From Anaerolineae bacterium (GTDB lineage Bacteria > Chloroflexota > Anaerolineae > Aggregatilineales > Phototrophicaceae), in assembly GCA_022822545.1 (NCBI GenBank), contig JAJEBE010000027.1, forward strand, positions 62,001 through 126,000: a DNA stretch of 64,000 bases, given 5' to 3'. The position numbers and the translations under genes were made by a program. The stretch's first letter is position 1, and each line of letters opens with the position of its first letter. The notes under the pieces were generated by a model that searched no databases, was not told where the DNA came from, and saw only the letters and a list, made by a program, of their open reading frames with translations. Of the stretch, positions 55,951 through 64,000 are shown piece by piece.

Positions 55951-56047
55951 GGGCGACCCACTACTGGATCGCCCTTACATTTTCCAACTCAACGATACTT
56001 GTAGGGGTCAGGTAGCGTAGACACTAACCTACGCCACTGGCTGACCC
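55951..56047. repeat. palindromic repeats between binding-protein and permease genes
   Basis: A diverged TGTAGGGGCGAC-type copy (GGGCGACCC...GGATCGCCCTTACA, 55951-55979) is followed by a nested element at 56000-56047. Its outer arms are GGGTCAG and CTGACCC. Its inner part carries GCGTAGACAC, the core of the 24-bp element in zwf, between AGGT and ACCT. Confidence 0.7.
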
Positions 56048-56094
56048 ACTCATATCGAACTTGGAGGTGGATAAATGTTGCTCGCGGCTAAACG

Positions 56095-57531
56095 CTACAT
56101 CCCGTAGCCCAGACGCGACAGTTCCTCATCCACCGCGGCGGCGGCCTGTGTCAAAGCCTCTTCCGCAGTCAGCTCACCGAGGATCGCGCGCTGAACGAAG
56201 GGATCGATGATCTCACGCACCTGCGCGTGGAAGGGGAAGGGCGGCGCGCCAGCAAACAGCGGACCCTGCTCTTCCAGCAGCGTGTAGTAACCATCCACCT
56301 TGGCATCCTGCTCGGCGATCAAGGGATCGTCGAAGGTAGCGGTATGCGTGATGCGGGCGCCGGCAGCGGCCCATTCCGCCTGCACCGACGGCTGACCGAT
56401 GAACTGCAGCCAGAGCAGCGTCGCTTCCTTGTTGCGCGAGGAATGCGGCACACCGAAGGCGCCGCCATCATAGTAGCCGATGTAGCCTTCGCCCATCTCA
56501 GCCGCTTCAATCACGCCCGGCGCGGTGACTGGCAGGCGGACGCCGACGTTGCCGGTGATGGCCGAGCGGCTCTCATCAGTGGCGATCCAGGCAGCGTTCT
56601 CGCCGTAGACCCAACCCTGCGCGGCGCGGCCAGCGGCGAAGCTCGACGCGACCTCGTCCCAGGTGCTCGAAGTGGCTTCGGGCGGGGCGAAGGGCAGCAG
56701 GCCGATCCAGTAGCTCAACGCCTCAATGGCGGTCTCGCCATCCAGCGCGCCACCGTTGGCGCTCTGTGCCGAGCCGGTTTCCAGGTTGATGCCCCAGTTG
56801 TACAAGCCGAAGGAGGGACCAATGCTCTCGAGGAATTCATAGGTCGAGGCGGGATGGCCGGTCGAACCCTGTACCGTCGTGCCCCAGAGGTCCATATCCA
56901 TGCTCTCGCCGTAAGCGGTGAAGAATTCGGCGTTGTCGCGATATTGCTCGAAGGTCTCGGCCGGCGTCAGCGGATAGCCGTAGTCGGCTTCAAAGGCGGC
57001 TTGAATGTCAGCATTCTCGAAGAGGTCCTTGCGATACAGGTAGACCTTGACGAAGGCTTCCATTGGCACGCCGAAGAGGTCGCCATCGGCGTTCTTGAAG
57101 TAATCGGCGAAGCTGGTGAAGGCGCTCTCATCGTAGTCGGCGTAAGCCAGGTCCATGTTGTCGGCGGCGAACTGGGTCAAGTTGACCAAGTAGTCCTGCG
57201 CCAGGTAGGAATAGATGATGTCCTGTTCGATGTAAACAAAGTCGTAAATGCCGGTATTGGCTTCCATGTCGTTGATCGCCTTGGAGTACATCTGGTCCCA
57301 AGACGTCGTCTCGAACTCGACGTTGATGCCGGTCAGTTCGGTGAATTGCGCGGCCAAGACATCGGCGACATAATTCGACGGCGGCGTGCTCTCGGATACG
57401 CCGCGGATGGTCGTGCCGGCGTAAGGCGCGGCGGCTTCCGCCCACCAATCGTGCATGTCCGCTGTCACCAGGCTCATGTTGGCGAGCAACACGAAGGCGA
57501 GGAGCAGGACAAGGGTGAAAAGCTTCTTCAT
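56095..57531 (-). CDS. sugar ABC transporter substrate-binding protein (family 1)
   Basis: 478 residues from the ATG at 57531 (GGGAGA seven bases ahead). A start 15 codons upstream would precede a less suitable leader. The signal peptide is [24 protein letters not shown]. The body has the family 1 pattern, including [79 protein letters not shown], and [26 protein letters not shown]. It heads the reverse operon with the permeases at 55042 and 54039 and the small membrane protein at 53783. Confidence 0.93.
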   Translation of the reverse strand: MKKLFTLVLLLAFVLLANMSLVTADMHDWWAEAAAPYAGTTIRGVSESTPPSNYVADVLAAQFTELTGINVEFETTSWDQMYSKAINDMEANTGIYDFVYIEQDIIYSYLAQDYLVNLTQFAADNMDLAYADYDESAFTSFADYFKNADGDLFGVPMEAFVKVYLYRKDLFENADIQAAFEADYGYPLTPAETFEQYRDNAEFFTAYGESMDMDLWGTTVQGSTGHPASTYEFLESIGPSFGLYNWGINLETGSAQSANGGALDGETAIEALSYWIGLLPFAPPEATSSTWDEVASSFAAGRAAQGWVYGENAAWIATDESRSAITGNVGVRLPVTAPGVIEAAEMGEGYIGYYDGGAFGVPHSSRNKEATLLWLQFIGQPSVQAEWAAAGARITHTATFDDPLIAEQDAKVDGYYTLLEEQGPLFAGAPPFPFHAQVREIIDPFVQRAILGELTAEEALTQAAAAVDEELSRLGYGM

Positions 57532-57683
57532 GATTTGTCTCCCTGGACTAAATCGATCGTTGGATACAAAACGCATTTGGAGAAACGCTCCAAGCGTTGG
57601 CGGATTGTATCAGATTAGTAGGAAAATGTAAGACGTTGTTTCCTAGAGTCAAACGTATATGATTTTTGGAAGCGATAAAACAT

Positions 57684-57712
57684 TTGTGCTCAGGACTACT
57701 CTCTGGCATAAT
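57684..57712 (+). promoter_or_regulatory. promoter of the vsr-methyltransferase-nuclease cassette
   Basis: The -35 box is TTGTGC (57684-57689), the spacer is 17 bases and the -10 box is CATAAT (57707-57712), about 30 bases before the GTG start of vsr. The AT-rich surroundings contrast with the rest of the window. Confidence 0.5.
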
Positions 57713-57741
57713 TGTAAAGGATTTGTACACAGGCGCTTTGC

Positions 57742-58227
57742 GTGACTGACACCATTAGCCCAGAAAAACGAAGCCAAGTGATGGCGAGGGTCAGAAGCAG
57801 GGATACTAAACCCGAGCTTCTGATAAGAAAGGGTCTGCATGCAAGAGGTTTCCGCTACCGTCTGCATGTCAAAGATCTTCCTGGCAAGCCCGACCTTGTA
57901 TTTCCTCGCTATAAGGCAGTCATTCAGATTAATGGGTGTTTCTGGCATGGTCATTCCTGCCCGCGGTGTAGAATGCCAAGTTCCAACACTGAGTACTGGA
58001 ACCGAAAAATCGCAAGAAATGTGGAACGCGATATTTCAAATTGTCAATCGCTTCTTGACGCCGAGTGGCGCGTGCTGACAATATGGGAATGCGCGTTGAC
58101 TGGCAAATCGAAACTGGAGTTTAATCAAGTAGTGGCATTGGCGTCCGAGTGGCTGCTTTCGACGATCTCATTTTGCGAGATTGAAGGCAAAGCAACACAT
58201 ACTAAGAACCGAGCTTCAGTATCATGA
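57742..58227 (+). CDS. vsr: very short patch repair endonuclease (Vsr)
   Basis: 161 residues. It nicks DNA 5' of the mismatched T in T:G pairs created by deamination of 5-methylcytosine. SPEKRSQVMARVRSRDTKPELLIRKGLHARGFRYRLH starts the fold. The metal-binding Asp51 is in LPGKPDLVFP, and QINGCFWHGHSCP carries His69 and His71, the same numbers as in E. coli Vsr. CRMPSSNTEYWNRKIARNVERD completes the motif set. GTG start: the ATG at residue 14 would remove the conserved SPEKRSQVM opening. Its stop overlaps the methyltransferase start (ATGA). More AT-rich than the neighbours, which suggests transfer. Confidence 0.95.
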   Translation: MTDTISPEKRSQVMARVRSRDTKPELLIRKGLHARGFRYRLHVKDLPGKPDLVFPRYKAVIQINGCFWHGHSCPRCRMPSSNTEYWNRKIARNVERDISNCQSLLDAEWRVLTIWECALTGKSKLEFNQVVALASEWLLSTISFCEIEGKATHTKNRASVS

Positions 58228-59204
58228 TCCGCGCTGTTGAATTCTTTGCTGGAATGGGGCTCATGCGGGCTGGGTTAGAGTGCGTCGGGATTAAAACTGT
58301 CTTCGCCAACGACATCGACAAAACGAAAGCGAAGCTCTATGCCGATAATTGGGGACGCAAAGAATTGCATGTCGGCGATATTCGTGAGTTGCATGGCGAC
58401 TGTATCCCGAACGCTGACCTTGTTACCGCGTCCTTTCCTTGTACGGATATGTCGCTTGCTGGACACTACAAGGGGTTAAACGGCGCGCAATCCAGCCTCG
58501 TCTTGGATTTCCTGCGGATTCTCGATGAGATGGGCGGGCGCGCGCCGCGAACGCTCATGATCGAGAATGTGATGGGATTTCTTACGGCAAACGGCGGCCG
58601 GGATTGGGAAACAGTTGTCGACGGAATCCACAAACTCGGTTATCAAAGCGCTCACATAATAGTCGACGCCAGCGCGTTTGTCCCGCAGAGTCGCGCTAGA
58701 GTTTTCTTGTTCGGTCACAAAGGGGCTATTAAATTGCCCGAGCCACCTGAAATCCGTAAAGATCTCCGACTAGAAAGCATCGCGGAAGAGGATGGAGAAT
58801 GGTGGTCTCCCGACCGTCTTCACGCCTTTCTGCAAACTCTGTCGCCCATACAATCCAAGCGTGTTTCCGGCTATCAGCGTCGATTCTGGCCTGGGTACTA
58901 CGGCGCTTTTCGGCGTACCCGAAGAGGGCGGGCCGTCTGGGAAGTGCGCGCTGACGAAATCGCGGGGACCTTGCGCACGACGCGCGGCGGCTCGGCGAAG
59001 CAAGCTATCGTTCGCGCTGGGAGAGGCGATATAGCGGTGCGCTGGATGAGCTTGACCGAGTATGCTCGGCTTCAAGGCGCTGAGCATTTGCGCTACGATT
59101 CCGTAACTCCATCGCAGGCGATGTTTGCGCTTGGCGATGCCGTGTGTGTCCCCGTTATCGAATGGCTGGCAACGCATTGCCTCATGCCACTCTTGCGCAA
59201 ATGA
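58224..59204 (+). CDS. DNA (cytosine-5-)-methyltransferase
   Basis: 326 residues of the C5 cytosine methyltransferase family. Motif I is EFFAGMGLMRAGLE (6-19), motif IV has the nucleophile Cys73 in SFPCTD, motif VI is ENV (114-116), motif VIII is QSRARVF (about 153-159), and motif X appears late as GDAVCVPVIEWLA. The target-recognition region is about 190-270. It lies between vsr and a GIY-YIG nuclease gene with ATGA overlaps on both sides, so it most likely protects a site cut by that nuclease. Confidence 0.93.
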   Translation: MIRAVEFFAGMGLMRAGLECVGIKTVFANDIDKTKAKLYADNWGRKELHVGDIRELHGDCIPNADLVTASFPCTDMSLAGHYKGLNGAQSSLVLDFLRILDEMGGRAPRTLMIENVMGFLTANGGRDWETVVDGIHKLGYQSAHIIVDASAFVPQSRARVFLFGHKGAIKLPEPPEIRKDLRLESIAEEDGEWWSPDRLHAFLQTLSPIQSKRVSGYQRRFWPGYYGAFRRTRRGRAVWEVRADEIAGTLRTTRGGSAKQAIVRAGRGDIAVRWMSLTEYARLQGAEHLRYDSVTPSQAMFALGDAVCVPVIEWLATHCLMPLLRK

Positions 59205-59851
59205 TGCCCAGGAAAGAACCAGAAGAAGTCACAGCCCTTTATGACGGCGTCAAGAATGCGCTTGATACCGACTATGGTGACGGTCGCAAGGTTGGAAGCT
59301 GCAAATGCGGTGTCTATCTGTTCTACGACTATGACGCGGAACCTATCTATGTAGGGCGAACAATAGAGAGTCTGAGAGGCCGCATCGGCCGCCACTTGAC
59401 TAATCAGCGAACTGATGCCGTTGCAATGAGTGTACTCGATCCCTTTGAAGTTGCTGAAATAGAAATATGGCCGTTTTGGGACTTGGCGACAGTCGGAAAG
59501 CGCGAAGCGAATGCAACACTTGATCGTGCCGAGTACGCCGTTTATGAGAAGGCTTTGCGAGAATCGAGGTTTTCTGTAGTCCTCAATGAGAAAGACATAA
59601 AGCCCGCGGAAAACATTGTCCTGCCAAAGTCGGTTCGCGTATCCGTTTTGCCCGCACAGTTGAGAGAATCACGAGAGCATCCTGATATTCGATTGGCAAG
59701 GCGAGCGCGGACAATTGCAAACCTAGCGCGGGTTATTAGTGAGCGTAAAGTGGCACCAGGCATTAGGCATACCCTTTGGGCGCAGGCTCGGCGACTCGAA
59801 CACCTAGCCAAGACCAGGCTGGAAGAGTTTGAGCAAAGAGACGAGCAGTGA
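59201..59851 (+). CDS. GIY-YIG nuclease, candidate type II restriction endonuclease (Eco29kI-like)
   Basis: 216 residues from the ATG at 59201, which overlaps the methyltransferase stop (ATGA). The GIY-YIG signature reads GVYLFYDYDAEPIYVGRT (37-54), followed by an Arg/His helix SLRGRIGRHL (about 57-66) and a later Glu in LDRAEYAVYEKALR. This order and the overall length fit the Eco29kI-type restriction enzymes, which pair with C5 methyltransferases. The C-terminal part (about 150-216) is basic and helical. That it cuts a site protected by the adjacent methyltransferase is inference from context; recognition of CCGCGG, as by Eco29kI, is a guess. Confidence 0.8.
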   Translation: MMPRKEPEEVTALYDGVKNALDTDYGDGRKVGSCKCGVYLFYDYDAEPIYVGRTIESLRGRIGRHLTNQRTDAVAMSVLDPFEVAEIEIWPFWDLATVGKREANATLDRAEYAVYEKALRESRFSVVLNEKDIKPAENIVLPKSVRVSVLPAQLRESREHPDIRLARRARTIANLARVISERKVAPGIRHTLWAQARRLEHLAKTRLEEFEQRDEQ

Positions 59852-59869
59852 GCGTCCAATTAGCTAAAT

Positions 59870-61213
59870 CTAGCCACTCGCCCGCATGATCGCATCCCCC
59901 ATCGTGTTGATGATGATATCGACCTCGTCGGCGCTGATGCAGAGGGGCGGCGCAAAGGCGATCGCCTCGCCAATCGGGCGCGCGCGCAAGCCCATCTCCA
60001 ATGCCGCAGCGCTGATCTTCTCCGCCGTTGCCGCATCCGGCTCGCGGCTCTCCTTGCTCTTCACCACATTGATCGCCGCCATCAAGCCCAAGCCGCGAGC
60101 GTTGTCGATATTGGGGAACTCATCGGCGAGCGCATTTAAGCCCTCCAGCAGCCGTTCGCCCATGGCGCGGCTGTTCTCCAGCAAGCCATCGCGCTCGATG
60201 ATGTCAATATTGGCGATGCCAACCGCGCAGGCCGCCGCATGCCCCGAATAGGTGTAGCCGTGCATCCAGCTTTGATCATCCGGCGCGCCATTGATCACAT
60301 CGCGGATCTCATCGGTCACCTGAATGCCGCCGAGCGGCATATACCCGCTCGTCACACCTTTGGCGAATTGCATGATATCCGGATTGATGCCGAAGGCGTC
60401 GCAGCCGAACCAGTTGCCCGTGCGCCCGAAGCCGCAGATCACTTCATCGGCGATGAACAGGACCTCGTATTTCTTGCAGATTGCCCCCACCAGATCGAAG
60501 TAGCCGTCATCGGGAATCATGACGCCGCCTGCGCCCTGAATCGGCTCGGAGATGAACGCCGCTACCGTGTCAGGTCCTTCGCGCACTATCGTCTCTTCCA
60601 ATTCGCGCGCCGCCGCCTGCGCCACGGTTTCGCCGTTCCGAAGCTCGCCCTCATAGCGATACGGGTTCGGATTCCGCACATGAATGAAACCGTCCAGTAC
60701 GCCGCCGAACATGGTGTGAAACTTGCTCATGCCGGTCGCGCTAGTCGCCGCCAGCGTCATGCCGTGATAACCGTTCAAGCGCGAAATGATCTTGGTCTTC
60801 TTCACCTTGCCTAGCTGATACCAATAGAAGCGCGCGGTTTTGAAGGAGGTGTCGCTGGATTCGGAACCGCCGGATGTGAAGTTGGTGAAGTTCATATTGG
60901 GGCGGAAGAAGCCGGCCAGCTTGTCCGCCAATTGCGCCGAGGGCGGATTGGTCATGCCGGCGAAGCCCGAGCTGTAGGCGATATCCAACATCTGCTCGTA
61001 GGCGACCTGCGCCAGTTCGCGGTTGCCGTAGCCCACGTTCACATTCCACAGGCTGGCCATCGAATCGAGGATTTTGCGGCCGTCAGTCGTATGCAGCCAG
61101 ACGCCGTCGCCCTTCTCCACCATGACCGCGTTCTCAGTGCGCGACGGATGGTACATAGGATGCAATTGCCGCTCGTCTTGCTCAATCAACAGCGCGTGAT
61201 TCTGTTCGCTCAT
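59870..61213 (-). CDS. class III pyridoxal-phosphate aminotransferase (omega-amino acid:pyruvate type)
   Basis: 447 residues. The PLP site is shown by FIADEVICGFGRTG with Asp256 and by FAKGVTSGYMPLGG with Lys285, the Schiff-base residue. NFTSGGSESSDTSFKTAR and NGYHGMTLAATSATG are the other family landmarks. It moves an amino group from an omega-amino acid, polyamine or beta-alanine-type donor to pyruvate or a keto acid. It converges on the restriction cassette and stands alone. Confidence 0.92.
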   Translation of the reverse strand: MSEQNHALLIEQDERQLHPMYHPSRTENAVMVEKGDGVWLHTTDGRKILDSMASLWNVNVGYGNRELAQVAYEQMLDIAYSSGFAGMTNPPSAQLADKLAGFFRPNMNFTNFTSGGSESSDTSFKTARFYWYQLGKVKKTKIISRLNGYHGMTLAATSATGMSKFHTMFGGVLDGFIHVRNPNPYRYEGELRNGETVAQAAARELEETIVREGPDTVAAFISEPIQGAGGVMIPDDGYFDLVGAICKKYEVLFIADEVICGFGRTGNWFGCDAFGINPDIMQFAKGVTSGYMPLGGIQVTDEIRDVINGAPDDQSWMHGYTYSGHAAACAVGIANIDIIERDGLLENSRAMGERLLEGLNALADEFPNIDNARGLGLMAAINVVKSKESREPDAATAEKISAAALEMGLRARPIGEAIAFAPPLCISADEVDIIINTMGDAIMRASG

Positions 61214-61295
61214 CTTTGTCCGCTCTTTTCCAACCTAATCCTGCCGCGGATCATAGCTGATTCCGCGCGCTTTTTCGACACCGAGCCTGTGCCCT

Positions 61296-62339
61296 CTACT
61301 TGCCTTTAATGACATCCTTCAGCCAACGCGGCAGCCGGCGCGCCAGCCAGCCCTTTATCCGAATCTGCGTTTGTCGCAGCCGCAGCGACGGTCCATTCGC
61401 CGCCATCACGAGATATCGACCGACTTGGTAACGCCGCGACTTGAGCAGCGCCTCGATATCATCGCTCGCCCGAATCTCATAGCCGGAATCCGCCGCGGTG
61501 ATGTCCCGCCACATCCGCTCGACTTGGGGCGGATGCGAGCCGCGAAAGCGGTACAGGCAGCCGGGAAAGTCGTCGATGTTGTGCAGGTGATAGGGGCGGC
61601 GCAGTGAAAAGTAGGCTTCTTCCATCCAGGCCGCCGCGCCTTGCCGCTTCGCCCATTCCGCCTCGCGGTAATAGGCGCATTTTTCCCGCACTTGCTTGGG
61701 GAGCAGCAGCGAATAATGATACAAGTTGAGGCCCCGCGCCGCCATTTTCTCGCCGCTTCGCCAATGCAGGCTGCGCAGGTCCCGCCCGCGCTCATCCACC
61801 ACCGTCGGCGGCCGATGGCTGATATAGCGGTAGCCCGCGCCCCATTTGAACAGCCGGTGAAATTGTCCATCGCCGCGCCGCAGATACCAGCTATCCACGA
61901 CATAGTCCGGCGCGCCCCAGAAAGTGATCGTATCAAACGATACCGTCGAAATACTCGGATCCGACTGGAGCATGGCGATCACCGTCTCGATATCCGCCGG
62001 CTGATAGAACTCGTCGACATCGACCTGCCACAGGTAGTCGCCGGTCGCGCGCTCGGCATATGCTTGCGACATCTCGTCCTTCTCCGTCCAGAAGCCGTCG
62101 CGCGTCACGATAATCAGTTTGTCGTCCGGGTCTTCGTTCGTTTTGAAATCGTTTAAGGTTTGCAGCGTGCCATCCAGCGAATGTCCGTCGGGCGTCGCCA
62201 CCTGCTTGGCGCCCGGCGCCGCCCCTTCCACCACGATGATCTCATGCGCGTAGGGATACAAGGCGCTTAAGGTGTAGCGCAAGAATGGCTCGCCATTGAG
62301 CGCGATGATGCCGAAACTGAGGCGCGGAGGGCGGCTCAT
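61296..62339 (-). CDS. family 2-like glycosyltransferase (GT-A fold)
   Basis: 347 residues. LSFGIIALNGEPFLRYTLSALYPYAHEIIVVEGA is the N-terminal nucleotide-sugar-binding part of GT2 enzymes, and the metal-binding acids are in YLWQVDVDEFYQPADIE (about 101-117). There are no membrane segments apart from a basic C-terminus (GWLARRLPRWLKDVIKGK). It is co-translated with the GT4-type gene upstream (ATGA overlap), so both may build the same glycan. The acceptor is unknown. Confidence 0.88.
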   Translation of the reverse strand: MSRPPRLSFGIIALNGEPFLRYTLSALYPYAHEIIVVEGAAPGAKQVATPDGHSLDGTLQTLNDFKTNEDPDDKLIIVTRDGFWTEKDEMSQAYAERATGDYLWQVDVDEFYQPADIETVIAMLQSDPSISTVSFDTITFWGAPDYVVDSWYLRRGDGQFHRLFKWGAGYRYISHRPPTVVDERGRDLRSLHWRSGEKMAARGLNLYHYSLLLPKQVREKCAYYREAEWAKRQGAAAWMEEAYFSLRRPYHLHNIDDFPGCLYRFRGSHPPQVERMWRDITAADSGYEIRASDDIEALLKSRRYQVGRYLVMAANGPSLRLRQTQIRIKGWLARRLPRWLKDVIKGK

Positions 62340-63577
62340 GTGGCTTGACCGAGCAGCGATTGATACAGCGCGATATATTGCCCCGCGACTTGCCGGTCGC
62401 CATAACGCGCTACGATGTCTTCATGCAGTTGCTCGCGCGACCAGGACTGCGCCAGCGCCCACTCGATGCCGCGGAGCAGATCCTCGCTGTCCCGCAGCTT
62501 GGCTACGTAGCCGTTTTGCTGATGCCGCACGATATCGACCGCGCCCGAGCCATCAAAGGTGACGCAGGGGCTGCCGCTCGCCAGCGCCTCGGCAAGCGTA
62601 TTGCCGAAGGCTTCTTGGAGCGTCGGCAGGACGTAAACATCACAAGCGCCGTAAAGCAAGCTCAAGCTCAATTCGTCCTGCAGCGCGCCGATCTGATGAA
62701 TGGGCAGCGGCAGTTGAAGCTCGGTCGGTTGCTCGCCGCCAAATATGACAAGCGCCGCGTTCCCGCCATCTTCTAATCCGCGCAGCGCCTCGTGCAAATA
62801 GGCGTAACCTTTGCGCCGGTCGCTCGTGCCGCCAATCGCGCCGAAGAGAATGAGCTTCTTGTCAGCCGGCAAGTTAAAAGCCTGCCGCGCCGCCAACTTG
62901 TCAATCGGCTTGAAGACTTTCGGATCGACCAAATTGCCGATGACTTCGATCCGCCGCTCTTTCATCACGGCGCTTTGCCGGGCGCAATCCGCCAGCCAGC
63001 GGCTGAGGCAGACGATTGTCATAGACGCGTCGGACCAGTTGCGCCGCTTGGCGCTGCTGACGCGGAAACTTATGTCAGCGGCCGCCGGCGACGCCAACTG
63101 TGGGCAATCCCCGCAACTCGCGCGGAATCTTGCGCAATCGCCGCTGTAGTGACAGCCGCCGGTGAGGGCCCACATATCTTGCAGCGTCCAGACGATCGGC
63201 GCCTTGATCTTGGCCAGCTCGCTCACGGGGAGGAAGTTGTCGCCAACCCATTGCAGATGGGCAATGTCCGGCTTAAACGAGTTGATGACCTTCGCAATCG
63301 GGTAGCCGAACAGATTGAGGCTCCAATGACCGCTTTCCGGATGCCGTGGATTAGCCGTCAGCCGCCGATGATGCCGCTGCTGCGCCCGCCGCCGCCCGGC
63401 CCGCCGCCATCGGTTCAGATACGACGACAGCCGATACGAATGCGGGTCGGCGGTCACCTTGCGCAGCACCAGCATTTCACTCTCGACGCCGTCTCGCCGC
63501 AGCGCCTGATGCAAGCGATAGGCGCCGATGGCCGCCCCGCCCGAGCGGTCGCTTGCCGCTATCTGGAGTACTTTCAT
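62336..63577 (-). CDS. family 4-like glycosyltransferase (GT-B fold)
   Basis: 413 residues. The start KVLQIAASDRSGGAAIGAYRLHQALRRDGVES is typical of GT4 enzymes. The C-terminal Rossmann half has KKLILFGAIGGTSDRRKGYAYLHEAL and the donor-binding E-x7-E segment EAFGNTLAEALASGSPCVTFDGSG (about 333-356). It is probably cytoplasmic, adding sugars to a cell-surface glycan along with the GT2-type enzyme encoded next. It diverges from the prenyltransferase gene. Confidence 0.9.
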   Translation of the reverse strand: MKVLQIAASDRSGGAAIGAYRLHQALRRDGVESEMLVLRKVTADPHSYRLSSYLNRWRRAGRRRAQQRHHRRLTANPRHPESGHWSLNLFGYPIAKVINSFKPDIAHLQWVGDNFLPVSELAKIKAPIVWTLQDMWALTGGCHYSGDCARFRASCGDCPQLASPAAADISFRVSSAKRRNWSDASMTIVCLSRWLADCARQSAVMKERRIEVIGNLVDPKVFKPIDKLAARQAFNLPADKKLILFGAIGGTSDRRKGYAYLHEALRGLEDGGNAALVIFGGEQPTELQLPLPIHQIGALQDELSLSLLYGACDVYVLPTLQEAFGNTLAEALASGSPCVTFDGSGAVDIVRHQQNGYVAKLRDSEDLLRGIEWALAQSWSREQLHEDIVARYGDRQVAGQYIALYQSLLGQAT

Positions 63578-63709
63578 GGAATCCCTTGCCTGTTCCGCGC
63601 CTCCTGCGATTATACACAGTCATCGATTGCTGATTCAGCATAGAACGCGGAATAAGCCTGTTATCGAACCTGCCAGAGCGTATACTTGTGCGGCAAAGAG
63701 GCGGAAGCG

Positions 63710-64000
63710 ATGACGGAAATCGAGCAGCAAAGCAAAGCGCAGGCCTGGTACAAAGCCCTGCGTCCGCGCGTTTTCACGGCCACCTACGCGCCGATGGGCA
63801 TCGCCGGCATCGTTGCGATCGCCGATGGCGTATTCGACGCCGCTGTCTTCCTGCTGGCCTTGATCGGCACGCTGCTGCTGCAAAGCGCCGCCAACCTCAT
63901 CAACGAATACGCCGATTACCGGCGCGGCGCCGATCGCCTCAAAGAAGCTGGCCAGGGCATGACCATCAAACACAAGCAACTCAGCCCGCGCAGCGTCCTC
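63710..64000 (+). CDS. UbiA/MenA-type prenyltransferase, N-terminal part (runs off the window)
   Basis: 97 residues from the ATG at 63710 to the window edge (GAGGCGGAAG ahead). WYKALRPRVFTATYAPMGIAGIVAIADG, a membrane segment (about 46-65) and NLINEYADYRRGADR resemble the start of 1,4-dihydroxy-2-naphthoate polyprenyltransferase (MenA), in which an N-x-x-N/D-x-x-D motif binds the prenyl diphosphate through magnesium. A role in menaquinone synthesis is likely but not certain from this fragment. Confidence 0.75.
   Translation, partial: MTEIEQQSKAQAWYKALRPRVFTATYAPMGIAGIVAIADGVFDAAVFLLALIGTLLLQSAANLINEYADYRRGADRLKEAGQGMTIKHKQLSPRSVL

Noticed and set aside
53783..57531. Repeat-rich region around the reverse ABC operon as an insertion sequence
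   Set aside because: No transposase frame or terminal inverted repeats of an IS are present; only short hairpin repeats are seen.

Overview
The window is a GC-rich bacterial chromosome segment from a free-living or host-associated sugar-scavenging heterotroph. The gene content is dominated by ABC importers with Sec or Tat signal peptides, sugar-acid dehydratases, a GH116 glucosidase, a sulfatase, a glycosylasparaginase and a phytanoyl-CoA dioxygenase. There is no ribosomal RNA or other strict marker. The style (AAQ/TADM-type secreted binding proteins, very long permeases, TGTAGGGGCGAC palindromes between genes) suggests a Chloroflexota bacterium of the Anaerolineae type, but this is an inference of moderate confidence. 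No rRNA, tRNA, CRISPR array, transposase or prophage was seen.

Layout. 1-4433: end of a nucleotide-sugar-type epimerase, then a forward run of a DapA-family aldolase/dehydratase, a 2,5-dioxovalerate-type aldehyde dehydrogenase and an asparagine-synthetase-like protein. 4532-12145 (reverse): a nucleoside/BMP-type ABC importer whose binding protein is a tandem of two BMP domains and whose first permease has about 280 extra extracytoplasmic residues. 12277-12721: hicBA with an amber stop in hicA. 12822-15708: acetyl-CoA synthetase and alpha-carbonic anhydrase. 15715-24126: a LacI regulator diverging from a sugar ABC operon, with five or so TTTACTAAA operators between them, then GH116 and glycosylasparaginase genes. 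24233-25272: an AT-rich lipoprotein and a small antitoxin-like gene. 25477-34089: glucose-6-phosphate dehydrogenase, three tandem double-VOC genes, PhyH, a double SnoaL-like protein and an IlvD/YjhG-type sugar-acid dehydratase. 34321-41211: SDRs, a Gfo/Idh oxidoreductase, an FAH hydrolase, an M24-like protein and an enolase-superfamily dehydratase, which together look like an oxidative deoxysugar or sugar-acid route. 41543-46792: an RbsB/C/A-like importer with a 704-residue permease, followed by a lipoprotein split by an in-frame TGA. 46857-50527: DinB-like, RarA, sulfatase. 50665-57531: two further sugar ABC operons facing each other. 57742-59851: an AT-richer three-gene cassette of Vsr, C5-cytosine methyltransferase and a GIY-YIG nuclease, probably a type II restriction-modification system. 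59870-64000: class III aminotransferase, two glycosyltransferases and the start of a MenA/UbiA-like prenyltransferase.

The most unusual signals are: (i) short palindromic elements that lie between genes and also in frame inside genes (the same 24-bp element in zwf and in the sulfatase; GC-rich elements in the GH116 gene and in a small membrane protein); (ii) an operon junction pulled apart by such an element with a 19-bp direct repeat; (iii) the greatly enlarged permeases in two unrelated importers, one paired with a double-domain binding protein; (iv) the Vsr-methyltransferase-GIY-YIG cassette; and (v) two interrupted reading frames (hicA and a two-domain lipoprotein).
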